The position numbers and the translations under genes are program-made. Positions 1-4,102 of a stretch of 9,504 nucleotides of DNA are shown here, piece after piece (the first letter of the stretch is position 1; each line of letters begins with the position of its first letter). The notes under the pieces were generated by a model that was not told where the DNA came from, ran no database searches, and saw only the letters and a program-made list of their open reading frames with translations. This DNA is from CAZGMC01 sp964526565 (GTDB lineage Bacteria; Pseudomonadota; Alphaproteobacteria; DSM-16000; Inquilinaceae): the NCBI GenBank assembly GCA_964526565.1, contig CAZGMC010000123.1:1-9504 (forward strand), given 5' to 3'.

Positions 1-1
1 G

Positions 2-487
2 CTGGCGGGCGGCAGCGATCCCGCCCCGAGGCATGCCGGTGAGGATGACGAGGCGACCCGCCAGTGCCGCGCCGTCGCCGCCTTCCTGGCCGAACTGCAC
101 CTGCCGGCGGTGACCGTTGAGACCAACGGCGTCGGCCGCTTCCTGCCCGGCCTGCTGCGCCGCGCTTTGGCCCGCGCCGGCGTTGCCGCCGCGGTCGCCG
201 AGGCGGCCAGCACCATGAACAAGGAGCGGCGCATCCTGGAGGCGTTCGAGGCACGGCTCGCCGCCGGGGCGCTGTACGCCCACCGCAGCGTCTGGGACAC
301 GCCGTTCCTTACCGAGATGCGCGAGTGGCAGCCGGGCGGCAAGGGTCACGACGACGGCCTGGACGCCGTCAGCGGCTGCCTGCTGTCCGACCCGATCCGC
401 CTCGGCCGCCTGCCCCCGCCACCGCGCGGCCCCGATTGGCGCCCCGGCGGCGGCACGTTCCGGGCGGAGACGGGGTTCGACCTATGA
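2..487 (+). CDS. Phage terminase large subunit, C-terminal nuclease part (5' truncated by window edge)
   Basis: The frame is open from base 2 to a TGA at 485-487, so the gene enters from the left. The visible 161 residues match the RNase H-like nuclease half of phage terminase large subunits, which cuts concatemeric DNA during head filling. The clues are a VETNGVG segment followed by a leucine/arginine helix, a K-E-R-R-I-L-E-A-FE block, 'HRSVWDTPF..EMREWQPGG', and a terminal HDDGLDAV motif, where the aspartates fit the metal-binding position of this family. The Walker ATPase half lies outside the window. A GTG at 110 is only an internal codon. A strong terminator follows within 55 bases, so the gene is probably the last of its transcript. 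The assignment to terminase is good; the exact subfamily (psiM2 ORF9-like C-terminal domain) is recalled from family knowledge. Confidence 0.8.
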   Translation: MAGGSDPAPRHAGEDDEATRQCRAVAAFLAELHLPAVTVETNGVGRFLPGLLRRALARAGVAAAVAEAASTMNKERRILEAFEARLAAGALYAHRSVWDTPFLTEMREWQPGGKGHDDGLDAVSGCLLSDPIRLGRLPPPPRGPDWRPGGGTFRAETGFDL

Positions 488-506
488 CGCATTGATCGCA
501 GAAGAA

Positions 507-529
507 CCGGCCGGCTCAAGCCCGGCCGG
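507..529 (+). repeat. GC-rich hairpin just upstream of the terminator
   Basis: CCGGCCGG at 507-514 is repeated at 522-529. Because the octamer is self-complementary, the two copies form an 8-bp stem around a 7-base loop. It stacks directly before the UUCG-capped terminator hairpin and may reinforce it or protect the mRNA 3' end. Confidence 0.5.
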
Positions 530-539
530 CGCCGTTTCG

Positions 540-564
540 GGCCGCCCTTCGGGGCGGCCTTTTT
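540..564 (+). terminator. Rho-independent terminator with C(UUCG)G tetraloop
   Basis: GGCCGCCC (540-547) pairs perfectly with GGGCGGCC (552-559) around the loop TTCG (548-551), closed by a C-G pair. This is the extra-stable UUCG tetraloop configuration. Five Ts follow at 560-564. It sits between the terminase stop and the start of the small membrane protein gene, so it separates packaging transcription from the lysis-type genes. Confidence 0.85.
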
Positions 565-590
565 CGTTGGCAACCACCGGGAGCCCCGTC

Positions 591-908
591 ATGGACCCCA
601 TCACCACCTTCGACCCGCAATGGTGGGTCAGCGCCGTCGAGCTGCCCGTGCTCGGCGGCCTGTACTGGCTGCTCTGGCGCACGCGCCAAGACCTGGAGGC
701 GCGCACCGAGGACGCCCGCGACCGCGCCGCGTCCGGGGACACGCGGCTGCGCGAGAGCATCGCCGACTTCAAGCTGGACGTTGCCAGGTCCTACGCCTCG
801 ATCGCCTCGCTCAACGACGTGGAGCGGCGGCTGGTGGCGCACCTGGTGCGCATCGAGGCCAAGCTTGACCGCCACGTCGCGGTCGAGGCGGCGGAGGGCG
901 CGGCATGA
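591..908 (+). CDS. Small phage membrane protein with N-terminal TM and coiled coil
   Basis: This 105-aa protein has a tryptophan-rich hydrophobic helix at about residues 11-31, containing WWVSAVELP and GGLYWLLW, which should span the inner membrane. From about residue 33 to 98 it is charged, with regular leucine/valine/isoleucine spacing that suggests a coiled coil. A start further upstream in the same frame would run back through the terminator. The ATG at 591 instead has a GGGAG Shine-Dalgarno at 579-583, seven bases away, so 591 is chosen. The protein is followed by a 32-codon ORF with an ATGA overlap and then by a three-TM holin. Context and topology suggest a lysis accessory or i-spanin-like/XhlA-like role, but I do not recognise a named family, so the function is inference. 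Confidence 0.75.
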   Translation: MDPITTFDPQWWVSAVELPVLGGLYWLLWRTRQDLEARTEDARDRAASGDTRLRESIADFKLDVARSYASIASLNDVERRLVAHLVRIEAKLDRHVAVEAAEGAA

Positions 909-1003
909 ACCCGCCGCGCCCGACGCCGCTGCGCGTGCCGGCCGCCGCGATCGGCGGCCCCGTCTTCTGGACTGAACCCGTCTTCTACACTGAAAAGGAG
1001 TGA
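905..1003 (+). CDS. 32-aa ORF with a duplicated hexapeptide, coupled to its neighbours
   Basis: An ATG at 905 overlaps the preceding stop as ATGA. The frame runs 32 codons to TGA at 1001-1003. The protein is proline-rich at the start and ends in a tandem hexapeptide, PVFWTE then PVFYTE, followed by KE. Its last codons (AAG GAG, 995-1000) double as the Shine-Dalgarno of the holin gene nine bases on, so translation of the three genes could be coupled. Almost all codons end in G or C, like its neighbours. It is short enough to be a chance frame in GC-rich DNA. The tight overlap and in-frame repeat argue for a real peptide, but I cannot name a function. Confidence 0.45.
   Translation: MNPPRPTPLRVPAAAIGGPVFWTEPVFYTEKE
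959..994 (+). repeat. 18-bp tandem duplication, two copies
   Basis: Bases 959-976 and 977-994 are identical at 16 of 18 positions, differing only at two adjacent bases (GG versus AC). The unit is a multiple of three and in frame with the 32-aa ORF, encoding PVFWTE and PVFYTE. Confidence 0.9.
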
Positions 1004-1009
1004 CTTGCG

Positions 1010-1576
1010 ATGCTGCCTGCCATCCCTGCCCTGCTGGCCAGTATCGGCCTGCCCGTGCTGACCCGCGTGGTCGGCCGCGCCCTGCGCGGCGTCCAGCACC
1101 CGGCCGCCCAGGCCGCCGCCGACGGTCTGGAGCGCGTCGGCGGCGCCGTCGACACGGGCGAGATCGCGCCCGAGACCGTGGTCGACGCCAACCGCCACAT
1201 CGAGCGCATGGCCGAGCTCGCCTCCGACGACTACCGGACCACCATCCGCGAGGTGAACCGGACCATCCGCGCCGAGGTCGCCTCCGACGACGCCTATGTG
1301 CGGCGCATGCGGCCGACCTTCGGCTATGTCATGGCGCTGACCTGGACGGCGCAGATGGGCGCCATCGCCTGGTCCATCGTGGCCGACCCGCAGGGGGCGT
1401 CGGCCGTCATCGCCGACATGGCCAGCCTGTCGGTGATCTGGACGGTCGGCCTCAGCGTGCTCGGGATCTATGTGTACAAGCGGTCCGAGGAGAAGCGCCC
1501 GGCGCTCGATCCGACCGGCGGCTCCGGTGCCGGGCTGATCGGCGGACTTGTCCAGCGCCTGCGCGGCGACCGCTGA
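1010..1576 (+). CDS. Three-TM holin of the gene-transfer-agent/prophage type
   Basis: This 188-aa protein fits the 'holin of 3TMs, for gene-transfer release' family (PF11351). These proteins make inner-membrane lesions that let endolysin reach the wall during release of phage or GTA particles. A hydrophobic N-terminus (residues 1-25) is followed by a long polar helical region. Then comes the characteristic S-D-D-x-Y-V-R-R-x-R-P stretch (92-102), and two membrane helices at about 104-125 and 131-155, ending in a positive YKRSEEKRP segment. The start has AAGGAG at 995-1000, nine bases upstream. No endolysin is visible in the window. The family assignment rests on topology and the RP motif; the lysis role is family knowledge. 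Confidence 0.75.
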   Translation: MLPAIPALLASIGLPVLTRVVGRALRGVQHPAAQAAADGLERVGGAVDTGEIAPETVVDANRHIERMAELASDDYRTTIREVNRTIRAEVASDDAYVRRMRPTFGYVMALTWTAQMGAIAWSIVADPQGASAVIADMASLSVIWTVGLSVLGIYVYKRSEEKRPALDPTGGSGAGLIGGLVQRLRGDR

Positions 1577-1580
1577 GGCA

Positions 1581-1608
1581 GGCCCCTGCCGGCGGCTCCG
1601 GCGGGGCC
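1581..1608. terminator. Hairpin between convergent genes, possible terminator
   Basis: GGCCCC-T-GCCGG (1581-1592) pairs with CCGGCGGGGCC (1598-1608), giving an 11-bp stem with one bulged T and the loop CGGCT. No T-run follows on either strand, so intrinsic termination is uncertain. Its position between the holin stop and the convergent 73-aa gene fits a shared terminator. Confidence 0.4.
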
Positions 1609-1635
1609 AAGGGGGTCGGGTGGCGGCGCCGGCCG

Positions 1636-1857
1636 CTACCCGGCCGCCTTGATCATGGCCTGGTAGACCCGCCAGGCGACCTCGACCGACACGTCGCCGG
1701 CGCGGGCACCGGCGGCCAGCATCTGGGCGCTCGGCTTCGCCGGCACCGTCACCGCACAGTTGTGGCCATTGGATGCGGCCGCATCGGAGGTGAACTCCTC
1801 GGGCCGGTCCTTGTCGTCGTCGCCGCTGGCCGCCATCATTCTTTTTTCGAGCCCCAT
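1636..1857 (-). CDS. 73-aa protein with phage-type C-terminal motif
   Basis: The start at 1857 has an AGGAGG Shine-Dalgarno (CCTCCT at 1863-1868 on the given strand) with five bases of spacing, which makes this small gene credible. The N-terminal 35 residues are polar and probably disordered (GDDDKDRPEE). The C-terminal half, PSAQMLAAGAR...VAWRVYQAMIKAA, resembles the 'P-T/S-x-x-M-x-x-AG...VW/Y-x-AMI-x-AA' motif that recurs at the ends of many small prophage proteins. That resemblance comes from memory of the pattern, not a search. It converges on the holin gene and its upstream region holds a CtrA-like site. Its function is unknown. Confidence 0.6.
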   Translation of the reverse strand: MGLEKRMMAASGDDDKDRPEEFTSDAAASNGHNCAVTVPAKPSAQMLAAGARAGDVSVEVAWRVYQAMIKAAG

Positions 1858-2011
1858 CTGGCCCTCCTGTGTGGACCCGCGGCCTCAGTCAGCAAGGACG
1901 GTGCCATGGCGCGTCCGGGGCGGCTCGAATCGCGCGCGTCGGCTGCCGGCCTGTGACATTGCTGGGAGTTGACGGGTTTTTTGTACGTTTTCGCGAAACT
2001 GTAAGCGGCTG

Positions 2012-2030
2012 ATGGTTAACGATTATTAAC
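2012..2030 (-). promoter_or_regulatory. CtrA-like site (TTAA-N6-TTAACCAT)
   Basis: On the minus strand this reads GTTAATAATCGTTAACCAT. It contains an exact TTAACCAT half-site and a second TTAA six bases upstream. The classical CtrA consensus has a seven-base gap, so the spacing is one base short. It lies between the divergently read 73-aa gene and pyrD, flanked on both sides by TCGCGAAAC. CtrA control is inference. Confidence 0.4.
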
Positions 2031-2047
2031 TGCCTCGCGAAACGATA

Positions 2048-2093
2048 TTTGCAGAATGCAAACCGGAGTCATCATGGCTTTGCAAAATGCAAA
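2048..2093. promoter_or_regulatory. Tandem operator-like palindromes TTTGCA-N3-TGCAAA
   Basis: TTTGCAGAATGCAAA at 2048-2062 and TTTGCAAAATGCAAA at 2079-2093 differ by one base. Each is a perfect 6+6 palindrome with a three-base spacer. Their centres (2055 and 2086) are 31 bp apart, close to three helical turns, as expected for two dimers bound on the same DNA face. They lie 120-170 bases before pyrD. The TTTGCA/TGCAAA half-sites recall sites of XRE-type acyl-CoA regulators such as PccR/RamB, but the arrangement is not identical and the regulator is unknown. Confidence 0.65.
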
Positions 2094-2178
2094 GGCCGGC
2101 ACCGGTCACGCCACGCGTTGTCTGGCAAACTCTTGCGGGTGCGGCATCCGGCTTGCGGACCGCCGGCTCACTGGTTAA
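2074..2178 (+). CDS. Possible 34-aa leader ORF upstream of pyrD
   Basis: An ATG at 2074 follows GGAG (2065-2068) with a five-base spacing. The frame runs to TAA at 2176-2178, 36 bases before the pyrD start. The product includes a cysteine cluster, CLANSCGCG, and a basic end. The second palindrome lies inside its first codons. It could be a short leader peptide affecting pyrD translation, or a chance frame. I do not recognise it. Confidence 0.25.
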   Translation: MALQNAKAGTGHATRCLANSCGCGIRLADRRLTG

Positions 2179-2214
2179 GAACGCAAAAACCATACCGGGT
2201 AGCGGCAGCGCAGC

Positions 2215-3282
2215 ATGATCGACCTGTTTCCCGTGGCCCGACCGCTGCTGCTGCGGCTGCCGCCGGAGGCCGCCCACGCCATGACCCTGTGGGCGCTCAA
2301 GGCCGGGCTCGGGCCGACGGCCCCGGCCGCCGACGACCCGAGCCTGACCGTCAGCGTCTGGGGCCGCACGCTCGGCAACCCGCTCGGGCTCGCCGCCGGG
2401 TTCGACAAGAATGCCGAGGTCGCCGACGCCATGCTGCGCCTGGGCTTCGGTTTCGTCGAGGTCGGCGGGGTGACGCCGCAGCCGCAGCCCGGCAATCCGA
2501 AGCCGCGCGTGTTCCGCCTGCCCGCCCAGGGCGCGATGATCAACCGGCTGGGCCTGAACAGCCAGGGGCTGACCGCGGTGGCGGCGCGGCTGCAACGCCG
2601 CGCGGAGTCGCCGGCACGGGCGCCCGGCCTGGCCGGCGTCAACATCGGCCGCAACAAGGACACTGCCGACCCGGTCGCCGACTATTGCACCGGCGTGCGG
2701 ACGCTGGCCGGGCTGGCCGACTTCCTGGTGATCAACGTGTCGTCGCCGAACACGCCGGGCCTGCGCGACCTGCAGGGCCGGGCGGCTTTGGCCGGACTGC
2801 TGGCGGCGGTGCTGGCGGCGCGCGACGAGGCCGGATCGCGGACGCCGCTGCTCGTCAAGATCGCCCCCGACCTGGCCCCGGGCGACCGCGAGGACATCGC
2901 CGGGGTGGCCCTGGATGCGGGGATCGACGGCCTGGTCGTGGCCAACACGACGACGGCCCGGCCGCCGGACCTGCCGCCGCGACTGGCGGCCGAGGCCGGC
3001 GGCCTGAGCGGCCGGCCGCTCATGGGACCGTCGACCGCCCTGCTCGCCGACATGGCGCGGCTGACCGGCGGCCGCCTGCCGCTGGTCGGGGTCGGCGGCG
3101 TCACCTCGGGCGCCGATGCCTACGCCAAGATTCGCGCCGGGGCGTCGCTGGTGCAACTCTATACGGCCCTGGTCTATGGCGGCCCGGCCCTGCTCGGCCG
3201 GATCAAGCGCGACCTGGCGGCGCGGCTGCGGGCCGACGGGTTCGCCTCGGTGGCCGAGGCGGTGGGCAGCGGCCTTGACTGA
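2215..3282 (+). CDS. pyrD: Dihydroorotate dehydrogenase (quinone), class 2
   Basis: PyrD oxidises dihydroorotate to orotate with FMN and passes electrons to membrane quinone, the fourth step of de novo UMP synthesis. At 355 aa the length is normal for class 2. Diagnostic motifs are GFDKN (62-66), the Q/R-PGNPKPRVFRL segment (91-102), NRLGLNS (110-116), NVSSPNTPGLR (174-184) with S177 in the catalytic serine position, KIAPDL (215-220), VVANTTT (241-247), VGVGGV (291-296) and the FMN phosphate-binding end GASLVQLYTALVYGGP (309-324). The amphipathic N-terminus (MIDLFPVARPLLLRLPPE) is the usual class 2 membrane-association helix. An in-frame TAA at 2176-2178 with no other start codon after it fixes the ATG at 2215. 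The Shine-Dalgarno is weak, which may matter for regulation given the operators upstream. Confidence 0.97.
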   Translation: MIDLFPVARPLLLRLPPEAAHAMTLWALKAGLGPTAPAADDPSLTVSVWGRTLGNPLGLAAGFDKNAEVADAMLRLGFGFVEVGGVTPQPQPGNPKPRVFRLPAQGAMINRLGLNSQGLTAVAARLQRRAESPARAPGLAGVNIGRNKDTADPVADYCTGVRTLAGLADFLVINVSSPNTPGLRDLQGRAALAGLLAAVLAARDEAGSRTPLLVKIAPDLAPGDREDIAGVALDAGIDGLVVANTTTARPPDLPPRLAAEAGGLSGRPLMGPSTALLADMARLTGGRLPLVGVGGVTSGADAYAKIRAGASLVQLYTALVYGGPALLGRIKRDLAARLRADGFASVAEAVGSGLD

Positions 3283-3371
3283 CGATCCGCATCCGGCCCT
3301 GCCGTCCAGGTAGGGGCCACTTCGCTCGCCGCAAATACCCTGTCGAAAAAGTTGTTGGCTGCGGCTACTCT

Positions 3372-3445
3372 GCTACGCGGCGGCACGAACCCTTGAGCCG
3401 AAAACACGAGACCGCCGGTCAAATCCGACCGACGGCCCGCGTAGC
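3372..3445. repeat. Long-range inverted repeat, potential folded element
   Basis: GCTACGCGG (3372-3380) is the exact reverse complement of CCGCGTAGC (3437-3445), separated by 56 bases. The interior holds further complementary pairs such as GGTC...GACC around 3417-3430, so a multibranched RNA or cruciform is possible. It lies about 145 bases upstream of the TnpA-like gene and might be a decayed mobile-element end. Confidence 0.5.
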
Positions 3446-3465
3446 ATGGAGGTAGCATGGAGGTA
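3441..3465 (+). repeat. 11-bp tandem duplication
   Basis: The unit GTAGCATGGAG occurs at 3441-3451 and 3452-3462, followed by a partial third GTA. It begins inside the right arm of the 3372-3445 inverted repeat. Confidence 0.9.
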
Positions 3466-3512
3466 CTGCTTGATGATCGTGGGGATGCTCGGCGGGTCAC
3501 CTCGTTCGATCT

Positions 3513-3589
3513 GTTTGGTCTATCTGTGCTTGGCGCCGAAAAAGATCATATAGGCCAAATTCTTACCAAAGAGTAAATCGTTTGGTCTA
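3513..3589. repeat. Nested direct and inverted repeats before the TnpA-like gene
   Basis: GTTTGGTCTA occurs at 3513-3522 and again at 3580-3589, abutting the ATG at 3590. Between them are two inverted partners. ATAGGCCAAA (3550-3559) pairs with TTTGGTCTAT (3514-3523) over ten positions with one G-T wobble. ACCAAA (3565-3570) pairs with TTTGGT (3581-3586). Such hairpins are typical of IS200/IS605 ends, but they could equally be an operator or a translation-blocking leader. Confidence 0.6.
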
Positions 3590-4009
3590 ATGACGCTGCG
3601 CGCAGGCCGACAGATCCGCTGCCACCTGAAGGTGCATTTCGTTTTCGTCACGAAGTGCGCCGGGGAGGTGTTCTGCCGCGCCGCCCTGGACGACCTGCAC
3701 GGCATGTTCGCCGACATCTGCCGCAGCTTCGACGCGGAGCTGCTGTTTTTCGGCGGCGGCACCGACTGGGTGCGGCTGTCGGTGGCCCATGCGCCGACCG
3801 TGGCCCTGCCCCATCTGGTCAACAGCCTGAAGACCGTGTCGTCGCGGCTGATCCGCAAGGCCCCCCACACGCGCGTGCGCGCCGCCATCGCCGCCGCCGG
3901 CGGTGCCCTGTGGTCGCCGAGCTACCTGGCCGCCGCCGGTGACGCCCAGGAGGTGGAGGAACTGGTCCTCACCTTCGTCGAGGAGCAGGGCGGCGGGGCG
4001 ATGCTGTAG
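3590..4009 (+). CDS. IS200/IS605 TnpA-like (Y1 transposase fold) protein with lost catalytic residues
   Basis: This 139-aa protein follows the IS200/IS605 TnpA layout end to end: HLKVHFVFVTK (12-22), FADICRSFDAELLFF (40-54), TVALPHLVNSLKTVSSRLIRK (70-90), WSPSYLAAAGDA (108-119) and a final VEEQ helix (130-133). Active TnpA cuts single-stranded DNA with an HUH pair and one tyrosine. Here the usual DHVHLLV reads DWVRLSV (59-65), replacing both histidines with W60 and R62. The tyrosine of the terminal Y-I/V-E-x-Q helix is F129. It should therefore be unable to cleave DNA, though it may still bind a hairpin. An in-frame TAG at 3551-3553 with no other start afterwards supports the ATG at 3590, although no clear Shine-Dalgarno is seen. 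No TnpB is nearby. Codon use matches the chromosome. It could be a domesticated DNA- or RNA-binding protein or a slow relic. Confidence 0.75.
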   Translation: MTLRAGRQIRCHLKVHFVFVTKCAGEVFCRAALDDLHGMFADICRSFDAELLFFGGGTDWVRLSVAHAPTVALPHLVNSLKTVSSRLIRKAPHTRVRAAIAAAGGALWSPSYLAAAGDAQEVEELVLTFVEEQGGGAML

Positions 4010-4015
4010 GCCAGC

Positions 4016-4044
4016 GCAGGTCGGGCCGGCAGGTCGGGCCGGCA
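4016..4044 (+). repeat. 13-bp tandem duplication
   Basis: The unit GCAGGTCGGGCCG occurs at 4016-4028 and 4029-4041, plus GCA of a third copy. It lies just after the stop of the TnpA-like gene. Confidence 0.9.
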
Positions 4045-4052
4045 TGGAGCGC

Positions 4053-4085
4053 CCCGTTAACCAATCGGCCCGTTAACCAATCGGC
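4053..4085 (+). repeat. 16-bp tandem duplication carrying two TTAACCA boxes
   Basis: CCCGTTAACCAATCGG is present twice at a period of 16 bases (4053-4068 and 4069-4084, with one further matching base). Each copy holds GTTAACCA, close to the CtrA half-site TTAACCAT. The TTAA cores begin at 4057 and 4073, leaving 12 bases between them, so this is not a canonical full site. The repeat sits directly before the degenerate EAL gene and may be part of its promoter. Confidence 0.85.
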
Positions 4086-4102
4086 AACCGGCGCCGGTCA
4101 CA

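Larger units (their letters stand above)
1858..2214. other. Noncoding regulatory stretch between the phage block and pyrD
   Basis: This 357-base spacer is visibly richer in A/T around 1965-2095 than the rest of the window. It carries the Shine-Dalgarno of the minus-strand 73-aa gene, two copies of TCGCGAAAC (1991-1999 and 2035-2043), a TTAA-N6-TTAA element, two TTTGCA-N3-TGCAAA palindromes and a possible 34-codon ORF. No clean sigma70 promoter could be placed for pyrD. Confidence 0.7.
3283..3589. other. Noncoding stretch rich in short repeats
   Basis: No gene with supporting evidence is seen here on either strand, and GC content falls towards 3500-3590. It contains a 9-bp inverted repeat spanning 3372-3445, an 11-bp tandem duplication at 3441-3465, and the inverted/direct repeat cluster at 3513-3589 just before the TnpA-like gene. 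No pyrD terminator with a T-run was found. Confidence 0.7.

Noticed and set aside
1000..1956. 318-codon plus frame overlapping the holin
   Set aside because: It is almost entirely arginine/proline/glycine with no domain, and is out of frame with the well-supported holin.
2026..3156. Long minus-strand open frame opposite pyrD
   Set aside because: It is arginine/glutamine/glycine-rich low-complexity translation, a typical shadow of a GC-rich gene. pyrD on the other strand is certain.
3372..3445. tRNA-like segment (74 bases, GGTCAAATCC resembling a T-arm)
   Set aside because: The T-arm lacks the GTTC-x-A-x-x-C loop and a 5-bp stem, and no anticodon arm forms on either strand. It is treated only as an inverted repeat.
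3174..3500. Minus-strand 108-codon frame after pyrD
   Set aside because: Serine/arginine-rich, without motif, overlapping the pyrD 3' end and the repeat region. No Shine-Dalgarno was found.
3441..4085. CRISPR-like array from the several short repeats
   Set aside because: Each repeat is a simple two-copy tandem duplication of a different unit, with no spacers of regular length and no cas genes.
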